DNA from: Litoreibacter albidus
GTDB lineage: Bacteria > Pseudomonadota > Alphaproteobacteria > Rhodobacterales > Rhodobacteraceae
Direction: 5' to 3'
Assembly: GCF_900107015.1 (NCBI RefSeq)
Contig: NZ_FNOI01000005.1
Span: 124,001 to 188,000 of the forward strand
Length of the DNA stretch: 64,000 nucleotides
Shown piece by piece: positions 26,504 to 34,904 of the stretch (positions are counted from its first letter, which is position 1; every line of letters begins with the position of its first letter). A program made the translations under genes and the position numbers. The notes below the pieces were generated by a model. The model worked only from the letters and a program-made list of their open reading frames with translations, was not told where the DNA came from and searched no databases.

Positions 26504-27334
26504 TCAGTCGTCTTCAGGGATGCCCATCAACGCCATCGGGCTAACACCCAATGTGGCTGACGCAAACGGCCCACCGTGGCATGTCAGCCCCAAATCGTTC
26601 AAATCCGCAGGCGGGGTGTCGGCCAGTATCTCTTCAGCGAACACTTCGGCGTTGTCCTTCGGGCGGTAGCCCAGATGGGACGCCGACGAATTATCTACGG
26701 GCGAGCGGTCATTGTTGGACACGCCGTAAATCACCGAGAAGCCGACGACGGGTGTATCAATAGCACGCGTCACCACTTGGACCAGATCATCAGGGCTCAA
26801 CCATGAGCCCAACGCGCGGGCGTTGCCGGGGCGCGATGTGGCCGACAGGATGCGGATGTGGACGGATTCCACCCCTTCCTTCTCCCAGAACATTCGGCCT
26901 AAATCTTCCGTGAAACACTTGGCGAGACCGTAATACGTATCTGGACGGTGCGACATATCGGGCGTGATCGCGACGGTTTTGGGATACATGCCCATCGCAT
27001 GGATCGAAGACGCATAGACCACACGGCGCACGCCGTGCTCCTTGGCTGATTGCCAGATATTGTATGAGCCTACGAAGTTCGGGCCCCAGATTTCCTCAAA
27101 CGGAACCTCATCCACCAATGCGCCGAAGTGCACCACCATATCCGCGCCCTCCAGCAACGGGCGGATGTCATCCATCTTTGCCAAATCAGCCTGCACAAAG
27201 GTCTCGTTCGTGGCCAAATCGCCAACGCTTTGCGCGATGTCCGTCGACAGCAACTCGTCACACATCGCCGCCAATGGCGCGCGCAAAAGTTTACCAAGGT
27301 TGCCAGCCGCGCCTGTCAGCACAATTTTCTTCAT
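26504..27334 (-). CDS. NAD-dependent epimerase/dehydratase, uronate dehydrogenase-like
   Basis: A 276-residue Rossmann-fold protein of extended-SDR type. TGAAGNLGK (residues 7-15) binds NAD; YYGLAK provides the catalytic Tyr and Lys. The overall run (VYASSIHAMGMYP, RPDTYYGLAKCF, VSNNDRSPVDNS, LGYRPKDNAE) parallels bacterial uronate dehydrogenases that oxidise D-galacturonate or glucuronate to the aldarolactone, as I recall the Agrobacterium enzyme. It lies between sdaA and glpK, 30 bases after sdaA. No aldarate pathway genes are next to it, so the substrate is inferred. Confidence 0.78.
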   Translation of the reverse strand: MKKIVLTGAAGNLGKLLRAPLAAMCDELLSTDIAQSVGDLATNETFVQADLAKMDDIRPLLEGADMVVHFGALVDEVPFEEIWGPNFVGSYNIWQSAKEHGVRRVVYASSIHAMGMYPKTVAITPDMSHRPDTYYGLAKCFTEDLGRMFWEKEGVESVHIRILSATSRPGNARALGSWLSPDDLVQVVTRAIDTPVVGFSVIYGVSNNDRSPVDNSSASHLGYRPKDNAEVFAEEILADTPPADLNDLGLTCHGGPFASATLGVSPMALMGIPEDD

Positions 27335-27364
27335 GATGTGATCTCCTGATTAATCAGCCAGACC

Positions 27365-28768
27365 TCAACACTCTGGAATGTTGACTGCAAGTCCCCCGAG
27401 TGACGTTTCTTTATATTTTGTGCTCATGTCGATGCCGGTTTGGCGCATGGTCTCGATGCAATTGTCCAACGGCATGAAATGTGTGCCGTCGCCGCGCAAA
27501 GCAAGTGACGCCGCCGAAACGGCTTTAATCGCCCCCAAGCCGTTGCGTTCGATGCACGGCACCTGAACCAGCCCCGCGACTGGATCGCACGTCATACCCA
27601 AGTGATGCTCCAACGCGATTTCCGCCGCGTTCTCAATTTGTGTATTGGTGCCACCAAGGGCAGCACACAGCCCCGCCGCCGCCATCGCGGATGCGGACCC
27701 CACCTCACCCTGACAGCCGACCTCAGCGCCAGAAATGGACGCGTTGTGCTTGATCAACCCGCCAATCGCAGCGGCCGTCAGCAGGAAATTGCGCTGGCCC
27801 TGCTCCGTCGCGCCGACGCAGTGATCCTTGTAATAGCGCAGCACCGCAGGGAGAACGCCAGCCGCCCCGTTGGTCGGTGAGGTCACGACCTTGCCGCCGG
27901 CCGCGTTCTCCTCATTTACTGCCATGGCATAAACGCTCATCCAGTCATTGATCGTGTGGGGCTGGCTTCGGTTCATACCTTGCTCCGCGATCAGCTGGTC
28001 GTGAATGCGCTTGGCGCGACGCTTCACGTTCAGCCCGCCGGGTAGCACACCGTCCATACGCATCCCTCGGTCGACGCAGTCAAACATCGCATCTCGAATG
28101 ACGGTCAGGTTTTGGTCAAGGTGCGCGCGGGACATGGTGGCTAACTCGTTGGCCTCCTTCATCTGCGCGATGGTTTTGCCGCTGGCCGCGCCCATTTGCA
28201 ACATCTCTGCGGCGGAGCCGAAGGGGTACGGGAAACCGGCTTGTTCTTTTTGCGCGTGCAGGTCTGGTTCTGCGCCCGCCAACTCTTTCTCGGTCAGGAC
28301 AAATCCGCCACCGACAGAGTAATACGTTTCTTGCATATACAGATTGCCCGCCGCGTCCCACGCCTTCAGGATCATCCCGTTAGCGTGGCCGTCCAGCGTC
28401 AGGTCGTAATCGAACACCACATCCGTCGCGGGATCAAACGCCAGCGCTGGCAGGCCTTCAGGCCTCACGGTCTTTTCGACCTTTAGCGTTTCAATCAAGT
28501 CTTCCACGGCATCAGGGTCCATCGTCGCGGGCAGGAAGCCCATCAGACCAAGCATCACCGCGCGGTCCGTCGCGTGTCCCTTGCCGGTAAACGCCAGCGA
28601 CCCGTGCAAGGATGCCGACACAGCCGCAAGCTTCCCCGCGCCCGGTTCTTTTTCACGCCCCCCGCGCAGGTCGTCCAGAAAGCGCCCCGCAGCCGTCATC
28701 GGCCCCATGGTGTGGGAAGACGATGGGCCGATGCCCACCTTGAAGATATCGAAGATACTTAAAAACAT
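27365..28768 (-). CDS. sdaA: L-serine ammonia-lyase (single-chain, iron-sulfur type)
   Basis: A 467-residue serine dehydratase that deaminates L-serine to pyruvate. The N-terminal [16 protein letters not shown] is diagnostic. Cysteines in [17 protein letters not shown] and [12 protein letters not shown] can hold the 4Fe-4S cluster. Both domains are fused, as in most proteobacteria. The gene starts 81 bases after the tauC stop, with a terminator between. Confidence 0.96.
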   Translation of the reverse strand: MFLSIFDIFKVGIGPSSSHTMGPMTAAGRFLDDLRGGREKEPGAGKLAAVSASLHGSLAFTGKGHATDRAVMLGLMGFLPATMDPDAVEDLIETLKVEKTVRPEGLPALAFDPATDVVFDYDLTLDGHANGMILKAWDAAGNLYMQETYYSVGGGFVLTEKELAGAEPDLHAQKEQAGFPYPFGSAAEMLQMGAASGKTIAQMKEANELATMSRAHLDQNLTVIRDAMFDCVDRGMRMDGVLPGGLNVKRRAKRIHDQLIAEQGMNRSQPHTINDWMSVYAMAVNEENAAGGKVVTSPTNGAAGVLPAVLRYYKDHCVGATEQGQRNFLLTAAAIGGLIKHNASISGAEVGCQGEVGSASAMAAAGLCAALGGTNTQIENAAEIALEHHLGMTCDPVAGLVQVPCIERNGLGAIKAVSAASLALRGDGTHFMPLDNCIETMRQTGIDMSTKYKETSLGGLAVNIPEC

Positions 28769-28785
28769 GCCGCCACCCTCTGCCC

Positions 28786-28825
28786 AAACGAAAACTGCCG
28801 CCTATCGAAACAAGACAGGCGGCAG
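28786..28825 (-). terminator. Rho-independent terminator after tauC
   Basis: On the minus strand CTGCCGCCT and AGGCGGCAG form a perfect 9-bp stem with a 13-base loop, followed by TTTTCGTTT. It ends the tauABC transcript before sdaA. Confidence 0.75.
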
Positions 28826-28849
28826 CGTATTCACGACATAAGCTGGGTT

Positions 28850-30115
28850 TTAGCTTTTGCCTTTCCAAGGCACCAAGATCCGCTCCGCCCAACGCATCAG
28901 CACGTCGATGCTAAAGCCGATGACGCCAATCAGAATGATACCCATGAGCACGATGTCGGTGTTCTGGAATTTGGAGGCCACCATGATCATCATGCCCGCC
29001 CCCTTTTCCGCCGCGACCAACTCCGCCGCCACAACCGTGCCCCAGCAGACCCCCATCGCAACACGCGCGCCGGTGAATATCTCCGGCAGGCTGTTCGGGA
29101 TGATCACGTGGCGCATGATCTGCCACTTGGATGCACCCAAGGAATAGGCCGCGTGGACCTTGGTAATATTCACCCCCGACACGCCGGAGCGTGCGGCGAT
29201 TGCCATGATCCATAGTGCGGCGAGGAACAGCAGGATTATTTTGCCCGTCTCCCCGATGCCAGCCCAGATGATCACCAGCGGGATCAGTGCCAGTGGTGGC
29301 ACAGGGCGCATGAATTCCACAATCGGGTCAAACCAGCCACGGAACCAGTTGGATAGCCCCATCGCATACCCCAGCGGAATGCCGATCAAGGCCCCGAAGA
29401 AGAACCCGACGACCACACGGAACAAGGAGAACCCTAGGTGCTCCAGCAACGTGAAGTTGCGGAAACCGTCCGTGGCAATATCGCTCACGCGCTTGGCCAC
29501 ATCCTCCGGCGGTGGCAGCCAGATAGGCTCCATCTGCCAACCGGTTTTGGGCACGATGTTCAGCGTCCCCTTCGGTGTCATGGCAACCCGCGCGAAGTCC
29601 GTCATGACTTCGCCGCCGGGTGTGATGGCTTGGCCGTTGACGGCGACGATTTGCGCGCCGCTGTCACGGCCTTGCTCGTCGTTTTGGTCCACGCGTAACA
29701 GCTTGGAGCGGTATTTCACGATGGATGTGCTGTCGTTTTTGGCAAAGCCGTCGCCCAATGCGACGTCGGGTACAGTCCCATCCGCGTCTTTGTCGTGGAC
29801 GTTCACCGTTACCGTGGCGTCGTCTGTCTCGCCGCCAGCCTCTACTGTGTAGGTAAATTCGCCCGTGCCGGTAAAAGCGCCCGGCGCATGCAGGAATGAC
29901 GGGATCAGGCTTGATCCGGTGAAGGCCGCCCAGAGCAAAAAGATGCTGACCACCGAGATGATCGACGCGGCGCGGCTTGGCCGCACAGCGCTTTCGTCCC
30001 CGAAGGTCACCGTCTTCAGGGACGTGTAGTCTTTCGGCGTCGTTGAGGCCGCGACGTATTTGACGGCGAAGAATGCGCCGACGAAAATAGCGACGTAAAT
30101 CAGCAGAATAATCAT
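28850..30115 (-). CDS. tauC: Taurine ABC transporter permease TauC, with extra N-terminal region
   Basis: A 421-residue inner-membrane permease; TauC is usually about 270. The C-terminal 220 residues are a standard BPD permease domain with the EAA-type loop (AAYSLGASKWQIMRHVIIP). The N-terminal 180 residues are extra: two membrane segments (about 1-20 and 48-66), then about 120 residues of hydrophilic, beta-rich sequence (TGTGEFTYTVEAGG, DKDADGTVPDVA) likely outside the cytoplasm. ATG 30115 overlaps the tauB stop (ATGA), so the two are translationally coupled. The longer frame to 30160 is inside tauB. Confidence 0.9.
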   Translation of the reverse strand: MIILLIYVAIFVGAFFAVKYVAASTTPKDYTSLKTVTFGDESAVRPSRAASIISVVSIFLLWAAFTGSSLIPSFLHAPGAFTGTGEFTYTVEAGGETDDATVTVNVHDKDADGTVPDVALGDGFAKNDSTSIVKYRSKLLRVDQNDEQGRDSGAQIVAVNGQAITPGGEVMTDFARVAMTPKGTLNIVPKTGWQMEPIWLPPPEDVAKRVSDIATDGFRNFTLLEHLGFSLFRVVVGFFFGALIGIPLGYAMGLSNWFRGWFDPIVEFMRPVPPLALIPLVIIWAGIGETGKIILLFLAALWIMAIAARSGVSGVNITKVHAAYSLGASKWQIMRHVIIPNSLPEIFTGARVAMGVCWGTVVAAELVAAEKGAGMMIMVASKFQNTDIVLMGIILIGVIGFSIDVLMRWAERILVPWKGKS

Positions 30116-30918
30116 GCGCTTTCCTCCGTGCGGCCCATAATTTCCTCTTCCATGTCCCAAATCATGGCGAGAATTTCTTCGCGGGTTTTGCTGTAGTCTG
30201 GATGTTTCTTCACTTCACGCAAATCCTGACCGACGCCAAGATCGGCAAACGGCAGGCGGTATTCTTTGTGGATGCGGCCGGGACGCGGCGCCATCACCAG
30301 CAACCGCTCGCCCAGAAGCAATGCTTCCTCCACCGAGTGGGTGATCAGAATGATCGTCTTGCCGGTTTCTTTCCACAGCTTCAGCACAAGGCTTTGCATT
30401 TTCTCGCGGGTCAACGCGTCCAGCGCGCCCAGAGGCTCATCCATCAAGATGACGTCGGGATCATTCGCCAGACAACGGGCCAGCGCCACACGTTGCTGCA
30501 TGCCGCCCGACAGTTCGTAAATGGCTTTCTCTTTGAAATCCTGCAAACCGACCACATCCAGAAGGTGATCGACGTTGGCGGCGTATTGCGCCTCTTTCTC
30601 GCCCTTCATACGCGGCCCGAAAGCGACGTTCTCACGAACGCTCATCCACTCAAACAGCGCGCCTTGCTGAAACACCATGCCCCGCTCCGCGTCGGGGCCG
30701 GTGACCGTGTGGCCGTTCATGGCGATGCGTCCTTCGGTGGGCGCTAAAAATCCTGCAGCGATATTCAGAAGCGTTGTCTTTCCGCAGCCCGATGGCCCCA
30801 GAACGCTCATCAATTCGCCCGGTTGAATGTTGAGTGTGACGTCTTTCAACGCCTGCACTGATCCGCCGTTTGGCAGGTCAAAGCGCATGGAAATATTTTC
30901 AATTGATAGGCCCGACAT
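30112..30918 (-). CDS. tauB: Taurine ABC transporter ATP-binding protein
   Basis: A 268-residue ABC ATPase. Walker A GPSGCGKTT, signature LSGGMQQRVALARCL and Walker B VILMDEPLGALD are intact; ITHSVEEALLLGERL is the switch-His region. It powers taurine import with TauA and TauC. It overlaps tauC by four bases and lies downstream of tauA past a strong hairpin. Confidence 0.95.
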   Translation of the reverse strand: MSGLSIENISMRFDLPNGGSVQALKDVTLNIQPGELMSVLGPSGCGKTTLLNIAAGFLAPTEGRIAMNGHTVTGPDAERGMVFQQGALFEWMSVRENVAFGPRMKGEKEAQYAANVDHLLDVVGLQDFKEKAIYELSGGMQQRVALARCLANDPDVILMDEPLGALDALTREKMQSLVLKLWKETGKTIILITHSVEEALLLGERLLVMAPRPGRIHKEYRLPFADLGVGQDLREVKKHPDYSKTREEILAMIWDMEEEIMGRTEESA

Positions 30919-30954
30919 AGCTGCCCCACTCCTTGTGTGTACGGGTATGGAAGT

Positions 30955-30989
30955 GAAAGGGGTGGCGCGAGATCAATCGCGCCACCCCC
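30955..30989 (-). terminator. Hairpin between tauA and tauB (partial terminator or stability element)
   Basis: GGGGTGGCGCG and CGCGCCACCCC form a perfect 11-bp stem with an eight-base loop, followed on the minus strand by only TTT. Such hairpins between a binding-protein gene and its transporter genes commonly keep the binding protein in excess. Confidence 0.65.
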
Positions 30990-30997
30990 AGTCGGCT

Positions 30998-32002
30998 CTA
31001 CATTTTGGACGCAGCTTCCAGCGGACCCGTGTTCACTGTCGCGCTGTAGCTATCCAGTGCTGCGTCGATGGACTTCGCGCCCACGAAGACGTCAGCGACA
31101 CCCTTCATGAAGCTTTGCGCGCCGCCGCCGAGCCACTTTTCGCCCAGCTGCTCGTCAATAGACGGGAAGGAGAAACCGGCCAACGTGGATTTGGTCGCAT
31201 CTTCGTCCATACCCGCGTCTTTAGCGATCACTGGCAGCATCTTCGCTTGGTTGGCTTCGTCAGCCCACATCGCGTTTGCATCTGCGGTGACTTTCAGGAA
31301 CTTGGCTACCATCTCAGCGTTCTCAGCCACGTAAGCGGCAGGCGCCGATGTGACGTCGAACACAAGAATGCCCAGCGCTTCTTTTTCAGCGCCCGTCAGC
31401 AAGACGTTGCCGGACTCGAGCATACGGCGAAGACCGCCGCCCCAACCGCACGCCATGTCAACATCACCCTGCGCCAGCGCAGCAGCACCTTCGGCGGGGG
31501 CCATATCCACCACGGACATGGACGCAACATCAACGCCAAAATGGTTCATCTGGCTCAGGAAGCCGTAGTGCGCGGCGGTGCCCAATGGAACGGCAACTTT
31601 CTTGCCTGCCAGCTCGCCTGCGGAGTCTTTGTCGATCTCCAGACCGGACGAGACAACGCAGTTGTCGTTGTCAGAATAGGACACTGCAACGTCAAGGATT
31701 TGCAAATCTTGCCCAGCGGAAGCCGCAACGACGAATGGTGGCACACCTTGCGATACCGAAATATCAACGTCACCGGACGCCATAGCAGCCGACATCGCCG
31801 TGCCGGTGTCGAAGGACACCCAAGTCACGGGCGCACCCAGCGCCTCGTCGTAGGTGCCGTTAACTTTGGCGTATTCGAATGGCATTGGCCATTCCAGGAA
31901 ATAACCAACGGTCAGCCCGTGGCCATCCGCCATTGCGCCAGTCGCGCCGGTCAGCATGGCAACACTCGCAGCGGCGCTCATCAATTTGGTGGTAAGTTTC
32001 AT
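30998..32002 (-). CDS. tauA: Taurine ABC transporter substrate-binding protein
   Basis: A 334-residue periplasmic binding protein. The signal peptide covers about residues 1-24 (MKLTTKLMSAAASVAMLTG, cleavage after AMA). The mature part starts GLTVGYFLEWPMPFEYAK and contains VTWVSFDTGTAM and VSQGVPPFV, matching TauA of taurine importers. ATG 32002 has GGGAGA upstream; the longer frame to 32080 precedes the signal peptide and is unlikely. Confidence 0.95.
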   Translation of the reverse strand: MKLTTKLMSAAASVAMLTGATGAMADGHGLTVGYFLEWPMPFEYAKVNGTYDEALGAPVTWVSFDTGTAMSAAMASGDVDISVSQGVPPFVVAASAGQDLQILDVAVSYSDNDNCVVSSGLEIDKDSAGELAGKKVAVPLGTAAHYGFLSQMNHFGVDVASMSVVDMAPAEGAAALAQGDVDMACGWGGGLRRMLESGNVLLTGAEKEALGILVFDVTSAPAAYVAENAEMVAKFLKVTADANAMWADEANQAKMLPVIAKDAGMDEDATKSTLAGFSFPSIDEQLGEKWLGGGAQSFMKGVADVFVGAKSIDAALDSYSATVNTGPLEAASKM

Positions 32003-32067
32003 ATGTTCATCTCCCATGTCGAACAATGTGCGCCTGACGACGCGAATATTTCCTTCAGTGTTGCTAG

Positions 32068-32081
32068 CTTGGTTATCCAAG
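32068..32081. promoter_or_regulatory. Perfect palindrome upstream of tauA
   Basis: CTTGGTTATCCAAG is a perfect 5-4-5 palindrome 66 bases upstream of the tauA start. On the minus strand it contains TTGGATAAC, close to the TTGGATATAC half-site seen before xsc. It may bind TauR. Confidence 0.4.
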
Positions 32082-32322
32082 TCTCACGCCGCACCTAGGG
32101 CTGGTAGAACAAATCACACGGCGAACAAGATGCCAGTGAAGTCTGTCCATGCAGGCGAAGTTTCATGATTTCTCACGTCCCAATCCTGCTTTTCCACACG
32201 CAAGCTAGGCGAATAGGAGTGGGTCACGTCAATGAATTTAATCAGGGACCGTTGATCCATCTCATATCACAACTGCACCGATTACTAATCACTAAGCCCA
32301 TGATAAGAAACCACTTAGCGCA

Positions 32323-32340
32323 GAAAAGTTCCTACTTTTC
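32323..32340. repeat. 7-bp inverted repeat in the tauA-tpa intergenic region
   Basis: GAAAAGT and ACTTTTC are perfect inverted copies around TCCT. The stretch from 32003 to 32500 holds no supportable gene and serves as the divergent control region; this is one of its clear elements. Confidence 0.45.
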
Positions 32341-32359
32341 CTGCTTGACGACAGCGAAT

Positions 32360-32392
32360 CTGGCGCTACGCGTGAGTAACTTCTGGCCCTAT
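32360..32392. promoter_or_regulatory. Candidate TauR direct repeats upstream of tpa
   Basis: CTGGCGCTAC (32360-32369) and CTGGCCCTAT (32383-32392) are direct repeats starting 23 bases apart. They resemble the R. capsulatus TauR half-site, which I recall as CTGGACTTAA in direct repeat. A similar pair, 22 bases apart, precedes xsc. Confidence 0.45.
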
Positions 32393-32500
32393 TGCGCGTC
32401 CAGATTCCGTGCAGCTTTGATTTTAGCGCTATACTAAGCGTACCCTCTATAGAATCGCCGGAAAATGCGTCCGGCCCCCTGCACATATTGGAGCAAGCCG

Positions 32501-33913
32501 ATGGACGGTAATCTGCAAAGCAATGATCTCTCCGGCGTTGTCGAAGCCGACCGCGCGCACGTTTGGCATCACCTCAGCCAGCACGCTGGCTACATGTCCG
32601 AAGACAACCAGACCGACCCCAAAATTATGGTCGAAGGTAAAGGTATGCGCATCTGGGACCAACATGGGCGCGAGCATCTCGATGCCGTCTCCGGTGGCGT
32701 CTGGACCGTCAACGTAGGCTATGGGCGCGAAAGCATCGCCGATGCGGTGCGTGACCAGTTGGTGAAAATGAACTTCTTTGGCGGCACTGTGGGGTCTATC
32801 CCTGCCGCCATGTTCTCCGAACGCCTGATCTCCAAAATGCCAGGGATGAGCCGCGTCTACTACGCGAACTCAGGCTCCGAAGCCAACGAGAAGGGCTTCA
32901 AAATGGTCCGTCAAATCGCGCATAAGCGCTACGGCGGTAATAAGCATAAGATCCTGTACCGCGACCGCGACTACCACGGCACCACAATCGCCTGCCTGTC
33001 CGGCGGCGGACAAGACGAACGCAACGCACAATACGGCCCCTTCACTCCCGGGTTCATCAAAGTACCGCATTGCCTAGAGTACCGCGCGATGGACCAAGGT
33101 TTGGGCGACCTGTCGGGCGAGGCCTACGGCAGCGCCGCCGCCAACGCGATCGAGGAGGTCATTCTGCGTGAAGGCCCCGACACTGTCGGCGCCCTGTGCC
33201 TTGAGCCCATAACAGCAGGCGGCGGCGTCATCGTCCCGCCTGAAGGGTACTGGCCGCGCGTTCAGGAAATCTGCAAGAAGTACGACATCCTTCTGCACAT
33301 CGACGAAGTCGTTTGCGGCATGGGGCGCACCGGCACATGGTTCGGCTACCAACATTACGGCATCCAACCAGATATCGTGACGATGGCAAAAGGTGTGGCC
33401 TCCGGCTACGCGGCAATCTCGTGCTGCGTCACCACTGAAGCGGTGTTCAACATGTTTAAAGACGACACCTCCGACCACCTGAATTACTTCCGCGATATCT
33501 CCACTTTCGGCGGCTGCACTGCTGGTCCGGCGGCGGCGCTTGAGAACATGCGCATCCTTGAAGATGAGAAACTGCTCGAGAATACCACCGCAATGGGCGA
33601 CTACATGCTCGATCAACTCGAAGCACTGAAGGACAAGCACAAAGTCGCAGGCGAAGCGCGCGGCAAGGGGCTGTTCCTTGGGCTGGAGCTGGTCGCCGAC
33701 CGCGACACGCGCGAGCCACTGGCGGAAAAGCTGGTCGCGCAAGTCGTCGGTCACTGCATGGCAAAGGACGCCGTCATCGTTGGCATGACGAACCGCTCTG
33801 TGCCGGGCTTCAACAACACGTTGTGCTTCTCGCCCTCCCTGATCGCGACGAAGGATGACATCGACACAATCATCACCTCCGTCGATGGCGCCCTAACGGC
33901 CGTTATGGGCTAA
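32501..33913 (+). CDS. tpa: Taurine--pyruvate aminotransferase
   Basis: A 470-residue class III PLP aminotransferase that converts taurine and pyruvate to sulfoacetaldehyde and alanine. The PLP lysine is in VTMAKGVASGYAA; the metal-free DEVVCGMGRTG segment is typical of the class. RAHVWHHLSQHAGY near the N-terminus is characteristic of Tpa. ATG 32501 has GGAG upstream. It is divergent from tauABC, and a terminator follows. Confidence 0.95.
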   Translation: MDGNLQSNDLSGVVEADRAHVWHHLSQHAGYMSEDNQTDPKIMVEGKGMRIWDQHGREHLDAVSGGVWTVNVGYGRESIADAVRDQLVKMNFFGGTVGSIPAAMFSERLISKMPGMSRVYYANSGSEANEKGFKMVRQIAHKRYGGNKHKILYRDRDYHGTTIACLSGGGQDERNAQYGPFTPGFIKVPHCLEYRAMDQGLGDLSGEAYGSAAANAIEEVILREGPDTVGALCLEPITAGGGVIVPPEGYWPRVQEICKKYDILLHIDEVVCGMGRTGTWFGYQHYGIQPDIVTMAKGVASGYAAISCCVTTEAVFNMFKDDTSDHLNYFRDISTFGGCTAGPAAALENMRILEDEKLLENTTAMGDYMLDQLEALKDKHKVAGEARGKGLFLGLELVADRDTREPLAEKLVAQVVGHCMAKDAVIVGMTNRSVPGFNNTLCFSPSLIATKDDIDTIITSVDGALTAVMG

Positions 33914-33939
33914 TACCCTCGGCCAGATGCTACGCCTGA

Positions 33940-33977
33940 ACGCCCGCGCCTTTATCAAGGTAGCGGGCGTTTTCTTT
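33940..33977 (+). terminator. Rho-independent terminator after tpa
   Basis: ACGCCCGC (33940-33947) pairs with GCGGGCGT (33963-33970), followed by TTTCTTT. It isolates tpa from the zinT-like gene. Confidence 0.8.
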
Positions 33978-34068
33978 GCATCATACGCATCCGACCAATC
34001 TTCGCCGAGCGTCCTGATCGCAGCTGCTTCCGGTTGCCAAACCCAGCTGGCAAACATAAAAACAGTAA

Positions 34069-34087
34069 TCATTATATTATAACATAA
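34069..34087. promoter_or_regulatory. Possible Zur box upstream of the zinT-like gene
   Basis: The core TTATA-T-TATAA (34072-34082) is a perfect palindrome and the right half extends to TATAACAT, as in the alphaproteobacterial Zur site ATGTTATA-N-TATAACAT. The left flank matches poorly. It lies about 30 bases before the start codon. Confidence 0.45.
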
Positions 34088-34112
34088 CGAATCAACGGAA
34101 GCTGGAAATTCA

Positions 34113-34760
34113 ATGAAACAGACGATCTTTACAAAGGCTGGCGTCATCGCTGCCGCTGCCCTTTTCGCCCTTGCAACTCAGACTACAGCCCAGACAACTA
34201 AGACAGAGACGCATAACCATTCACACGCCGCCTCCGAGCCGTCCTTGATCAACAAGGCCGACGTGCAGGACCGCGAGCTTTCCGATTGGGCTGACGACTG
34301 GCAGTCGCTCTATCCGCTCCTTCAAGATGGCACACTAGACCCAGTCATGACACACAAAGCCGAAAGCGGGAAAAAGACCGCCGAGGAATACCGCGCCTAT
34401 TATGAGGTTGGCTATAAAACCGACGTGGAGCGCATTCTGATTGACGACTCAACTGTGACCTTCTTCCAAGACGGCCAACCGCTTTTGGGGCAGTATACTT
34501 ACGACGGGTATGAAATCCTGACCTACGAGTCCGGCAACCAAGGCGTGCGCTACGTGTTCAAGAAGATGGGGGGCGACGCCGCCGCGCCACAGCTCATCCA
34601 ATTCAGCGACCATGAGATCGTACCAACCAAGGTAGATCACTATCACCTCTACTGGGGCAACGATCGCGCTGCGTTGCTGAAAGAAGTTACCAACTGGCCG
34701 ACTTACTTCCCCGCCAACCTAAGTGGCGATGAAGTTGCTGCAAGAATGATGGCACATTAA
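34113..34760 (+). CDS. zinT: ZinT/YodA family periplasmic metal-binding protein
   Basis: A 215-residue exported protein. A signal peptide covers about residues 1-26 (cleavage near TTAQ), then comes the His-rich HNHSHAA. The ZinT domain follows with LSDWADDWQSLYPLLQDG, EEYRAYYEVGYKTDVE and DHYHLYWG, which carries metal-binding histidines. ZinT binds zinc or cadmium and helps zinc uptake during starvation. It sits between tpa and tauR without an obvious metabolic link, and a possible Zur box precedes it. Confidence 0.9.
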   Translation: MKQTIFTKAGVIAAAALFALATQTTAQTTKTETHNHSHAASEPSLINKADVQDRELSDWADDWQSLYPLLQDGTLDPVMTHKAESGKKTAEEYRAYYEVGYKTDVERILIDDSTVTFFQDGQPLLGQYTYDGYEILTYESGNQGVRYVFKKMGGDAAAPQLIQFSDHEIVPTKVDHYHLYWGNDRAALLKEVTNWPTYFPANLSGDEVAARMMAH

Positions 34761-34904
34761 GCTGAGGCCTTCGCAGCGGCACGCCCTTTCCGACCATAGG
34801 CGTGCCGTTGCACCGCAGTTTGACTATTCTCCACCACACGAGACCTCTTCCGCCGCGGCGGGCTTTGCGATATAGCCAAATCATATCCGATTTAAGGCCA
34901 GCCA

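Noticed and set aside
32165-32437. 90-codon ORF in the tauA-tpa control region
   Set aside because: No ribosome site and no recognisable features; it overlaps the candidate regulatory repeats.
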